DNA of 64,000 nucleotides from Ceratodon purpureus (lineage: Eukaryota > Streptophyta > Bryopsida > Pseudoditrichales > Ditrichaceae), in NCBI GenBank assembly GCA_014871385.1, contig CM026426.1, positions 45,494,484 to 45,558,483 on the forward strand, in the 5' to 3' direction. This document shows, piece after piece, positions 23,481 to 34,362 of this stretch. Position 1 is the stretch's first letter, and the number at the start of each line of letters is the position of its first letter. The notes beneath the pieces are model-generated. The model was not told the origin of the DNA, made no database searches, and saw only the letters and a list, made by a program, of their open reading frames with translations. Made by a program: the position numbers and the translations under genes.

Positions 23481-25197
23481 AGTGTTGCCGATATCTACTA
23501 GAGTCGGCTGATGGTATTGAGCCCTCCATCGTTTATCTGCAATCCATTGTGCACAAGCATTGTCCTCGGCCCTCCGTTTCCTCCTGCTTTCAACAAATTC
23601 GACTTTCTGTTCTATAAGATAGGCAAATTTCCTGTCTCTGCTCAATTTGAAGAATCCGTCCACGGCAGCTTGACCTTCTACTACGCATGACACGTGAGGG
23701 AAAGTCAATATCTAGATGTTAGCAATACACAGAAAGACAGTTGATATACTTCCTATAGTTGGCAAAATTACACGTTCCGCAAGAGATATTCATTTACAGT
23801 TGATGAATTAATAGCTGAAAAGGACAATTGCTTTGGTTCACTCACTTGTCATGGATTGTTTCAAAAACGTCTCCTCTAATCGGCGACGGGATGGCGATGA
23901 TTTCAGTCTGGTTTTCTGGTGTTGACTCTAGCAATAAGGCAGTATGATTTCCACTAGCATTGGGGGTTGCATTCTCCAGAGCATCGTCAGACACCTTCTT
24001 TGCGTTGTCATATGTCTCATACTCCTCCTCCGCAATGTCCTATTCAATCCCTCGAGCCCTGACCAGAAATCCTGCGGAACGGTACAATGTCACTAAATTC
24101 ATTTCGATCCACTACTTCTAATTGATAGTTAAGCGGATTCTAGATTTCATGCAAAAAGAAACAGTCTCAACGATAAGGCACAGAAGACACATTCATAGAG
24201 CTGTGTGTCAGCTGACTACATTATTTGGTCCAGGCGACATGGGGCACTTGTCCAATTTGTTCCCGGGGTTTGTTGAGCGTTGTGGGCCGTTTATATTCAC
24301 ATCGTTTGCCACGTCCATTGCCGCGAAACCTTCAACAGCTTGAGCTCCATCTGCAAATGTGGACAACATGGATTCATGTTCAGTTGATGCTGAAATCGAT
24401 TAGTAATTACTACTCAAAAATTCAGGTAACGTGTACATCCATAAGCCCGAAAGCATATGTCACCTCCTTCACCGCCGTCCTGGTTTGATGCTTCTTCCTC
24501 CGATTTTGTACCTTCTCTTCTCATCTCTATCGCAGCTGCAGTGAAAAGCAATAATTTGAGGGTGCTTATGCGTTGTAGTCCACATTGGAAGAATTAAATA
24601 GGACGTTTAAATGTGGAAACTCAAATTTATGGTGGATAACATACCTCTTTTATTTACTAGTTTTCCGTACAATGCAGGGGTGATGGTAGTATCGTGTATG
24701 GTGGGCATCGCGTCTTTAAAATTGAAGCTGTTCACTTGTTGCATATTTAGCTTCTTAGCCTGTCTGTTTACTTCTCAGTCATCAGGCAATCCTTCCAGTG
24801 TGGTCTTGTCTTCCTTGCCAACCTTGTATGGCCACCACCTGCCCTCACCCCGGGTCCTCTCCTTCAATTCTTCCATAGTTTCAAATGGTCGGCGGCCTCT
24901 CCGACATTGCTTTGCGGCAAACGATGCCCAGTCGACTGCAAATCCCAACTTCTCGGCAATCAAACTACGGGCAAATCCAAGATCAATGGCCTGTTGCTTC
25001 CCAATCGGCCGCTGGTGAGTGGCCTCGTACAGTCTGTCCACGTAGTAACGCATCCTTGGGCTTTTAGCAAACTCCCCCCTTGTGTACCAAAACTTCCCCC
25101 CCTTCGTCGGCCCCCACCTCTACAAGCACATGATCTCATTCGAGCTTATGTCAGGGTGGGAGTCCTTGACGTCTCTTGGTGCGCCCAGAATATCCAT
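23481..25197 (-). CDS. Multi-exon gene of unknown function, 3' end cut by Gypsy-2
   Basis: An ATG at 25197-25195 opens a frame beginning MDILGAPRDVKDSHPD that stays coding-like to about 24775 (charged, with RYYVDRLYEATHQRPIGKQQ), apart from one in-frame TAG at 25122-25120. Further coding-like segments on the same strand are about 24540-24430, 24356-24220, 24071-23846 (acceptor cag before 24071, donor gtgagt after about 23846, one in-frame TAG at 24042-24040) and about 23711-23480 (KLSRDRKFAYLIEQKVEF). The last segment runs into the LTR of Gypsy-2, so the gene seems to have been interrupted there. I do not recognise the family. The exon boundaries are approximate, and the two TAG codons suggest a damaged copy. 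It could be transposon-derived. Confidence 0.45.
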
Positions 25198-27547
25198 GGT
25201 TGTTCAGCTTCTTCTCAAGAAAGAACCACCTTAGAGAACCTCAATGCGGATGGCACGCCAAATGTTCCCGGAGTGATGCCATGTCTTCAAAATGGACCTG
25301 GTAGGGAAGTGGACGCCTACGCGAGTTCTCGCACCTGCACAGAATAGTGGTCTACTGATCCGTCATAGTTCGTCGTTTTAGAATGTTGGGTAACAAGTAC
25401 ATGAAACAACACGAGTACTACATACACTTCAGGATCATGTCACTTGAGGTAGCCCACGTTTTGAATGAAATGACAACGGCATTATTAGCTCTAGTCACAC
25501 CGTGCTCTTCGATGGCCACGATCAATTAGAACAACAAAGCAGCCACACTAAGCATACAAATAACAACTTTTAAAGAAAACAAGGTATGTGGTCGGAGAAT
25601 TCACTGATGGCAAAGGAGTAGCATTGAACACGATTACTTTAAAATGAGTAATGAGGCAATTAATCGATATGCAAGGACCTGGGAAAGATGTAATCAAAGC
25701 ATCAGTGAAATCTTCTATACAGAAGGAACTAGAATGATTGCCCTTAGAATTCAATCCTGTACACATCACCTCTCCTCTACATTGCGCTCGCTATTATTAA
25801 CTGGACAACAACAATTTCAAAAGAGAGTCTATAGGTAGGAAAAGAACGAACCTGATGTTCTTCTCGTCTAAAGACAAGGCGCAATGTCCATACACTCTGC
25901 GGATTGAATTAGACTCACATCCGCAAGTAATGCAATTAGCGCAACACACACGGCGGTTGACGCAAAACAATGAAGGGAAAACACTGGCCTATATACACAA
26001 CGGCACTATGTCAAGACCTCTGCTAAGCGGCATCGGAGGGAGATATGAAGAAAGAAGGGATTGTGAGAGTGCCCTGCGCTCTTTATGCAGGTGATTTAGG
26101 GTTTCATTGCGTAGAGTAGAATTGGGATGGACTATATGCGTAGGCAGGATCATAACTCGGTGATCACTGTGTTTGATCACTACTTGCCTGAATCGGATGT
26201 CTTGGGTGCCACATGTAAACCCAGTTATTCGAACATGTTAAGATCACCATACCGTGTTGTCCAGTCTCCCAATGCATTACCCATCTCATCAATCGAGCCA
26301 GATTGATGTGGCCACATACTGCCAGATTGACGAGGATTCCAATATCTGCGAGTCACAGCCCATTACCAAAGTTCACACATTAATAATCTGATTAGACAAC
26401 ATTGTTTCTACATGTACGAGCATTTGAAGTTGGGAGCAAGGATGAGACGTTGACCATGATACATACTCAATATTGTCCGGATGTGCTAGAGGCTGCTACA
26501 GGTGATGGAACATCAAAGGCCAACATTCTGATGTCAAGACTGAAAGACTATATAATGTCTTCTACAATCTTATCCCTATTTATGGAGTAGAGGTATGTGA
26601 TCCTAAATCAAAGACTCTGTAAAGCTCTTCAGATGTCCAATCAACTCTGTCACATCCTGAATTACTATCACTTCTACAAGAATGGCATTGTTGTTAACCG
26701 TGGCAAATGACTGAGAGAAAATGACACAGTTTCCATATTATTCTTATGTGATAGAGTAATGCCGTGTGCCACCTTGGGTCATTTCAAGGACACTACCTGT
26801 ACATGCGTTGTCATTTTCAAAGAAAAGGTATTGCACTAACCTTGTTCAGTAGGTCTTTAAGCCCATGCATCTTGTCTCCATAGAGAGTAACTTCAACCCA
26901 TTTTGAGCTGTAGACCTAATTCCAAGTTAGAAATGGACGACTAACACTAAAGAAGTCTGTAACAACACATACACTTCTCAGTTAATCACGTAAATACCGT
27001 GCATTATGAAAATAAACACCAAGTACAGTTTCAAGAAAAATATGGGCAAGGTATGCCTACGTTACTCTCACGGTAGGTTGCAAAAGAGCGAAACCTAGTA
27101 GTTACCACCTCACACAGTAGTTATCAACGCATGTAATAAAGTAGATAGATAGACACTCAAATCAGGAACTGTTATTTCACGAAGTCCTCAAAGAGCATGG
27201 TCACTTATAGCTGTGCAAAACATGTCCAAAAATTTAGAGCCGGCATTAATATATTTCAACATTCAAATAGGAGACTCTAAATATCCCCTATAATTGTGAG
27301 ATAGATAAAGCTTGTGTTAATGAATTTGGAGAAGCTTAGAAAGGATCTTGAAATTTACTGCTACAAACACGCACTATTCATAACCAGTTTAGTGGTAGGA
27401 AAATCCTTAGATATTGATAAAAGTGGGATACTAACTACATTATAATCTTCTGAGTGTACAGTCAGATATGTACTTGACGTATCATCATCTTCGATTGCAT
27501 CTACAGAATAGAGAATCGAAAGATACAAAACATAGACTAGATGAAGG
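25198..27547. other. Intergenic DNA, no gene seen
   Basis: Moderately AT-rich DNA. The open frames present are short and without motifs. I see no recognisable transposon part, though small fragments could be missed by eye. Confidence 0.5.
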
Positions 27548-27803
27548 GAAAATAACTAATAGAATTTTGCATTAGAAAAGTTTTTGAGTCTCCAAGGGGC
27601 CCTCCAAGGGAGTCCCGGGCAGTTGAAAGGTAGTCCTTTTTTCGTTGGGGGCAACCGGCCAACAGTGCTTGGGCGAGGTCGAAGTAATCATTATATCCTA
27701 GGAGCAGTCCATAGCACTCCAATAAAACAAAGTAGAATAGTGACCAGTACCAACCAACAGTCATTGAAACCGGGATAAAATAACTATTAGCATTCTGCAA
27801 AGT
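27548..27803. repeat. Direct repeats flanking a 200-base segment
   Basis: The sequence AAATAACTAATAGAATTTTG (27549 on) recurs as AAATAACTATTAGCATTCTG (about 27777 on), with the match extending a few bases to each side. The 200 bases between them include the GC-rich segment CAAGGGGCCCTCCAAGGGAG. This could be a local tandem duplication or an old insertion with a long target duplication. Confidence 0.4.
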
Positions 27804-28178
27804 CAATCCATTGTACCCCTGGGTCAGTGTAATCTTGGGTTATAATATTCGAACATCCCCTATTTGATATATTTGATGGGAATTAAATAAGCCCCGTGGG
27901 CAAACTGGGGGCGGGAAATACCTCCACTAAAAAGGCGGGAGGTGCAAGCATGGCATGTCCCGTGGCAGTGGCGCGCCAAATTGAGAGCTGTCTACAGTTA
28001 TGAAAATTTGCTACAGCATTCTACTTGAAGTATGCTGTCAGTTCTATTCATGCACCGTGTGTGTCGTATCTGCCCAATTTAGGAATGGAAAGTGCTGTTA
28101 ATTTTATCGTTGTTCACATTTGTACGGTGTTGTGAGATTCAACTATATGTGTTATTGCTTTTTTTTTCGGATTAGAAG

Positions 28179-28850
28179 ATGGCGCTTCGAGATGTGTCCA
28201 ACACGTACGTGCCTTCTGTGCGTTTGGCATTGATCTACGCTCCAGTGCTTAAGCGAGGTCATTTGTTAGACGAACGCAGTTCAGATGCAGGATTTGCTGC
28301 AAGGAGGGCTAATGGGGAGAAGAACATCGACCTGTGGGTGGACGGGAGCTTATATCCAGTCGATCCTGCAACAAGTTTGCATTCATGCTTTAGGACGTTG
28401 AAAGAGTACTTGGAATTCCTATGCCACGGCGAAGGAGGTATGCTGGGATACACAAAACGCTTGGGCAGTGCACTCACGAGCTTGCAATGGACGGTCCATG
28501 GTTATGAATTTGACATACATTGTCTTCGTCAGCAACATGAAGAATGTAGATGCCATATTGACAATTTGAAGAGCACCGTGTCCTTGCTTGGGGAAGAGCG
28601 TGAAAGATTAGTGAGCGAACTGGTCAATTCAGAAGCGACATGTACAGAGTTGAGGACGTCACTTCTTGCTGCAGCGGAGGGATTTAGAGCAACGGTAGTT
28701 TCATTGCAGGCAGAGTTATCGAAATCAAAAACAGCGCGTGAAGATCTACAAGCAAAAATGAAATACATGGTTGAGACCCCGAGGGGTCTCCGCAAGCGCG
28801 TACACACGTCAAGCATGAAGAATGTAGACGAGCTCGCTCCAGGTTCTTAG
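28179..28850 (+). CDS. Unknown protein with central coiled coil
   Basis: A 223-residue frame from ATG 28179. Residues 1-100 look globular (VSNTYVPSVRLALIYAPVLK, LWVDGSLYPVD). Residues about 110-205 are Glu/Leu/Ser/Ala-rich with heptad spacing, indicating a coiled coil. The tail is basic (GLRKRVHTSSMK). It lies only about 230 bases upstream of the RAG1/Transib-like gene on the same strand. A coding-like stretch at about 28972-29040 ending in a gtaagt donor lies between them. It may therefore be the N-terminal part or a partner gene of the same element; the reading frames I tried across the gap did not give an unambiguous join. A GCGGGAAATACC-type GC-rich stretch near 27910 may be promoter DNA. 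No family recognised. Confidence 0.55.
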   Translation: MALRDVSNTYVPSVRLALIYAPVLKRGHLLDERSSDAGFAARRANGEKNIDLWVDGSLYPVDPATSLHSCFRTLKEYLEFLCHGEGGMLGYTKRLGSALTSLQWTVHGYEFDIHCLRQQHEECRCHIDNLKSTVSLLGEERERLVSELVNSEATCTELRTSLLAAAEGFRATVVSLQAELSKSKTAREDLQAKMKYMVETPRGLRKRVHTSSMKNVDELAPGS

Positions 28851-29108
28851 ACGTTTGTGAAATGCTTCGGCAGTTATGTTTTATAGTGCTGTTGCGGCTA
28901 TTTACTTATCTGTGAGTGTAATATGGAAGCTGGCTGTTGTGAATTCATGGTTTTCTTATTTTGCTCTAAACAAGCGAACCAACTTGCTTGCTGCATTACA
29001 GCAAGTCAATGTGGAGGACATTAACCAAGTGGTGCAGTAAGTATTTAATATCTTCTTTGAAGGAGTTTATTTAAACAGGGTGTAAGGTCATTGTTACCAG
29101 ATGGATGC

Positions 29109-31551
29109 ATGGCAGGATCAGGGAATGCTAAGCGTCGAAGGACTATATTGTGGGCTCAGATTCAACCTCGACTGGTCAGTCAACTGCAGCGATCAAACAA
29201 GGCACGGGGGGAGAGGAAAAGGCTGAACGGGGCAAGAGATTCACAAACTGCTACAGCATGCGCTATTGCAAGCGTTTTGTCTGCAGGTGAGGCTTTGAGG
29301 TTAGGAGAGCAGCCCAAGATGAGCCAAGCAAATGCGGCCGCAACCAAGAATGTATTCAAAAAGATTCAAGGGGAGTTGAGTCAAGAAGTCATGCTGGGAG
29401 TGTGCGATGGTAACAACGTAACACATAGAGGATACCATGCACTCTGCAAGGTCATCAAGCACCGAGTGATGTCTGTAGCGCCTGAGCTGAAGCGAGGTCT
29501 GTTGCCGTCTAGTAATAAGGTGGCGGAGTTGCGAAGGAGCATGAATAGCAAGCTGCCACAATTCATTGGAGAGTATCGTCACATAAACGGGCGCAGAGTG
29601 ATTTCAGAGGCAAGGGTCGGTAAGAATGTGGTGAGACAGTCAAGGGAGGTTATTCTAAATGAAAAAAACAACCTCTTTGCAGACATAAGAGTAGTTCAAA
29701 AATCAATGGTGTTGTTCTATGACATCACGGTTGAAGGTGAGTTCCAAAATCGAAATCTCTGTTTTGTCATTTATCGGAAGGTAGCGGGCTCTTGTTAATG
29801 TATTCGATGCTAAGTGCTGTTTATTACCTTGGTTTAAATCAGAGTTGAGGGGCAGGCCATTGATATTCGTGCTGAAGCTTGATGAGGCGGAAGTGCTGCA
29901 CGGGAAGAAGTTTGAGCGAGTGAGCCTGACACTGATGAATCGAGCCCTAGATCCAGAGATACAGAGAAACAATGATAAATATTTCTCTGTCCAGTCTGAG
30001 CAAGAGATTTGGCCAATAGGGTGCTTTCAGGTGGAGAAGGAATCACATGATATCTTGCAATGGGTATTTGAACAAACAAGCTTTCCGGATATCATTAAAG
30101 CGCACTCAAGCGGGGAACAACTTGATGTAGCAGGTTACGGAAGTTATCCAGTTGAGTGGCATTTAAGTGCTGATATGAAGACCATCAAGTGTATGTATGG
30201 GCTACAGCATGGGCCGGCATGCAAGATGAATTGCATATACTGTGAGCAGAAGCACGAACGTTTGAGGACGTGCACAAGTGCTGAAGCAGAGCAGACTGCT
30301 TCAGCACGTGGGAAAGGAACCTGGCAGGGAGGTTTGTTTGCTACAAGGATTCAAGGTGCACCATGCGACATCGACACACATCCGAGATGGAAACCTATTC
30401 TGCCAATTCCTTTGAGCAGGACACAGATATGCACTTTGCATGCACTGGTTCGAATTGTTGAGAAAGTGTTACATCTGCACTTCATGTTTGTCTGGAACAT
30501 GCAAGAGGGGGAGAGGAAATCCGCTGCAATTGACGCTATGGAGAAAACAATGTCTGCTATTGGTGTAGAAGGGTCGAACTGTGTGCTAAAGCAAGACCCG
30601 CAACTCTCTGGGAAAACAGGGAATGTTGTTCAGAAGCCGAGCCTTGGCGGAGTCTGTGCAAGCAAACTGTTTGGACCAAGTTCGTGGTCTGGAAATGATC
30701 GGGTTTGGAAGGACGTACTCGCTTCAGAATCAAATAACCTGGAAAGTGGGCAAGCAAGGGTGAAGCGCAGGCGAGTATGGGAGACTCTCGAGGCATTGCA
30801 GCCATACTTCACTGGCTTGGTTCAGACAGACGATCAGAGGAGGAACTGTAAATTTGTCATTAAGAGTTTCGGGAGAGCATTTGTTGCGGCACATGGAGAG
30901 GGTATATATCGTGACGCACTATATCGTGAGTATTTCAAAGTGTTAACTGGCTTGTGTTGTGAGCGTTTTAGCTTGTTCGTGGTTTAGGCTCGCTATGGCC
31001 TCCATGTAATTGATGCTTCAACAACCATGTTTGCTTTTTATACTATGTTTACAAGTTCTGAATTGACCCTGATCTTTTGTTGGCAGCATGTGTTGGTGAA
31101 GCACGGACCCTAGTTTATTGAACAGTATGGGAGTTTGTCAGTATGGAACTGCCAAGGAATGGAGAAATCGCACCATGCTGCTAAAGCATCTAGCCAATAC
31201 CATGGACAGCATGGTGGGACAGTAGCTAGGACGAGTGTTATCGTTCAACAGTATGAGTTCTGGTATAGAAATATACAGCACAGGTATGCTGCAAAGTTGC
31301 AAATGAGGACTACGGCATCCGAGCAGGTGTTGCCAGATCTAGCACCCCTTGAATGTATGGCTAGGAGGCGTGAAGCATGGCATGCGTCTGGGGCAGGGGC
31401 GGCTAGTGAGGCCTGGCGTGAGAGTCGCACCCGCCAGGGCAGTAGATATGTGTCTCCTGAGGCAGCAGATATCAAAGAGACAAGTAGGGGCACAGAAGCG
31501 GGTGCTAGTGAATCTCAGACTAGTGTAGAAGATGTGACAGATATCACTTGA
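29109..31551 (+). CDS. RAG1/Transib-like DDE recombinase (transposase) gene
   Basis: Three exons: 29109-29736, 29843-30939 and 31087-31551, phases matching, about 729 residues. Seen in the sequence: Asp in KLDEAE (29881), Asp in SADMK (30172), CIYC (30232-30243), a His-x4-His pair in HVLVKH (31087-31104) and Glu in WNCQGMEKS (31162). From memory, mouse RAG1 has catalytic D600, D708 and E962 and a zinc site C727, C730, H937, H942. Order agrees, and spacing is close: 97 against 108 residues, then about 281 against 254. GL lies nine residues after the second Asp in both, and FIEQYGSLSVW parallels IIERDGSIGAW. This predicts an RNase H-fold cut-and-paste recombinase. One in-frame TAG (31111-31113) interrupts exon 3 unless it serves as a splice acceptor. 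The second donor (gtgtta) is weak. No RAG2-like partner or TIR was identified. A related uncharacterised DDE family is the main alternative. Confidence 0.7.
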
Positions 31552-31850
31552 TTTTACTGAGAACTTTGATGTTAAAAATTGCTAAGCCATTCGAAATGGG
31601 AAGTTTTACACAAAATATTTTCATTTTAGTCTATCTGTGGAGGTAAAATTTTGTGAAGTCCCATATCTTTGTCACTTTGTGGAAGCGGATGTATGTATTC
31701 GGCTGTCATGTTTCAATTCCGCTTTTTATGTGTAGCGGAATGCCCACCTAAGCAACTCGAGAAGACTTTGATTGTGTGGAAACGAAGTACCCAAATCAGT
31801 AGTAATCAGAGCAATAATAGTTCACCTTTATGAGAACCTGAAACTTGATT

Positions 31851-33387
31851 CATTCTGGATTAGTTCTGATTTATGTTTCACATAACTTCATTTTTCATTG
31901 TTTCGTTTTACCTCCACCCATAAAAGAAAAGGTCACCATTATGTTTCTTACAAGTTTCATAATAACGGATACCGTTTTCACCCTTGCCATGCTTCAGTGC
32001 CTTTTTCTTTTATTTGGTTCTACTTGGGGAGCTATATCTCGCACAGTGATTAAGGTGGAATTAGTTCAGATTCATGTTCAACTGAAACTCCAATTTTCAT
32101 TCATATATTTTTCATCCACCCTTAAAAGATAACATATGAATGTTTCCTTCAAATTTCAGTAATTACGAAAACTGTTTTGATCGAGCCTCCATGCTTCAGT
32201 GCTTTATTTGTTATTTTTATTTGGTTCTAATTGGGTTCAGTTCTGTTCACACTGATTGGAGGTGTGTTCTTTCTTATTCATGTTTCACCGAATCTGGCTT
32301 CTTCATTCATTCGTTTATCGTTCACAAAAGTTAGGGTCTCTTTAATGTTTCTTCATCCTTGCCATGCTTCAGCGTCCTATGGTTTAGATGCTTCAAATTG
32401 GATTGAGTTCTGTGCAAGCTGATTAAGGAAGAATTAGTTCTCATTCATGTTTCATTGAAACTTCAATTTTCAGTCATCTAGTTTTCATCCATCCACAAAT
32501 GATGCACGTGCACTTCAATGTTTCCTTCAAATTTCAGCAATTACGAAAACTATTTTGACCCTTGAAGTGCTTCAGTGTTTTTTTTTTTTTTTTTTAGTTG
32601 TTCTAATTGGATTGAGTTCTACGCCTTGAAAAAAGATTACCACTAAATGGGCTAGAAACTGGGCAAAAAATGATTAATTGTGAATGAAGAAGTAACAAAG
32701 TAGCAGGATTTAATTCACAAGTATAATGAATTTAGAAATCTGTAGCAGATTGAATGGTATCTGAAGATAATAAACTGCTGAAACATACTTGTGTTCTTTG
32801 AAAAAAAAGACATTAGACTTTGGAATATAAAGATACTTCTGGAAAGAACCTTGGATACTCAATTGCTTATATTGGTTTTAGAATTATACAAGACTCTGCT
32901 AATGGTTGAACAAAATTCTAAGTATTGAAAAAACGGTGATAGGAAAGAAGTTCCTACAGAACAATTTACATCAAAATCTTCATATCCGGTAAAAGAACAC
33001 TTCAGTGAAAATAATTTATAAATGGAAAAAAAAAAAATTAAAAAATGCACTCAGTCTGTGCGGGCGTGTAAGCGTGGTGGGGTGGGTGTCGGAGGGTGGA
33101 TTCGAACCCGGCACCAGCACCCTGAGGCCGCCACGTCAATTCGAACCCGAAGCCTCGGAACACCAAGCCACCAAGGCTTTGAGGAGAGAGAGTGTGTTCT
33201 GAGCATATTTATATCAAAACTGAGATCCAAAAAATCCAAAAAATTAAAAAATTAAAGAATTCTACATTAGAACTTTAAATCTCTTATTCTGATTTATGCA
33301 TAACTAATAAGCATCTCCTTGTTCCAAACTCGGGATTGCATAAAAAATTCGATTTTAAATTAAGTAGTGGACACTAAATTGAACATA
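31851..33387 (+). repeat. Left arm of a 19 kb inverted repeat
   Basis: About 1.54 kb that recurs in reverse complement at 49431-50985 with very high similarity by eye. The outer half (31851-32625) is made of about four degenerate subrepeats of roughly 190 bases, each with the series CATGCTTCAGTG, GGTTCTAATTGGGTT, TGATTAAGGAGGAATTAG and CATGTTTCACTGAAACTTC. The inner half holds a SINE-type insertion (copy B) and about 170 bases of flank, all shared with the right arm. A T-run lies near 32578-32595. The left arm starts 300 bases after the recombinase-like gene. Confidence 0.8.
32626..33219 (-). repeat. tRNA-like SINE-type repeat, copy B (inside left arm)
   Basis: Same family as copy A but in reverse orientation. 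The B-box (GGTTCGAATCC on the minus strand, 33108-33098) and the GTGTCGGAGGGTGG-type flank are preserved. Because the same insertion at the same position is present in the right arm, it predates the event that made or last homogenised the two arms. Confidence 0.6.
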
Positions 33388-34362
33388 GAGTCCTTGCAAA
33401 TCAGATTTTATGCTTAATAATCTTGTGTTTGCATATATAACAAGCTTTTCACTAATCCAAATCTGGAATTGCAAAAGGTACTTCATTCTAAAGAAAAGGA
33501 ATGTCCACCCGAATTTGAGCAAAGCAAGCAATCAACAAATACACGCAAAGCTGTGTTGAAGCTTCAACAAAGTGGACACCAAGCGTAAGTAACTGAAACA
33601 AGTCAAATTGTGGATCACATATGCATATGTAAGTCTGTAAAAATCGAAGTCTATCAACACAGAAATTGTTTATCATCACATAAACATTGAAGTCTATCAA
33701 CACATAAATTTTTTTCTAATTGTTGGTAATTTCAAGAACATTAAGTAATCAGCTCTGTACAAATGAGCTTCAGAACCAGAACATCAAGGCACTGCCTTAC
33801 ATGACCAAAAGGCATTCCCTTACATGCCCACTACTCAATTCACATCATTCATTGTAATACATAATTATAGCCAATGATCAACCACTCGATAACAAAACTC
33901 TTTCAGTTTGTATATGATAGGAAGAAGTACATGCTGGTGTATTCCAAAGAGTAGAGTCGAACTTGATCAAGACCCGAGTGCTTCAGATTCTTATCAATGT
34001 GCATAGATATTTACACTGAAGCATCGAAGAAGAATTAATGGTTGCTAAGCAATGCATCACACACCAGCACTGACGACCATGAGTATACCTGCACGGCCAC
34101 AAATCAAGGATAGAATTTCAGCCCTTCATACTTACGAAGTGGACAGATATTAGCAATTCAGAGAGTTCAGAATTGTGGGAAAAAAAGGGCACATTTTCAG
34201 ATTCCATTGCAAAAAAGATAATACATTACGTGCACATGTGACATGCTGTTGTGCTAAGAAACGGAAGGGTCTAGTGAAGATTGAACTTCTATCTGCAGCT
34301 AGTCTTCTAAAAGTGTATATATGCTATCTTTCAGAGGCAGCTAAAACTTCCTTCGTGGTCCT
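33388..34362. other. Intergenic DNA inside the inverted repeat, no gene seen
   Basis: About 1 kb of AT-rich DNA between the left arm and the 3' end of gene P1. Homology with the sequence inside the right arm fades within some 30 bases of the arm edge. No motif-bearing frame. Confidence 0.5.

Noticed and set aside
27537-27806. 89-residue minus-strand hydrophobic frame
   Set aside because: It spans the two direct repeats and the GC-rich segment and has no coding-like features outside them.
30205-30480. Second catalytic Asp of the recombinase-like gene being missing (first aligned to TLHALVRIVEK)
   Set aside because: Recounting from the C-x2-C motif places the RAG1 D708 equivalent at SADMK (30172), upstream of the motif, where Asp is present.
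31845-32422. Hydrophobic plus-strand frames within the left arm
   Set aside because: They follow the ~190-base subrepeats, are T-rich and carry no conserved motif.
33005-33255. Open frames with a VVGWV...GGFEPGTSTL-type peptide, also near 868 and 49561
   Set aside because: These frames are translations of the SINE-type repeat head and recur only with it.
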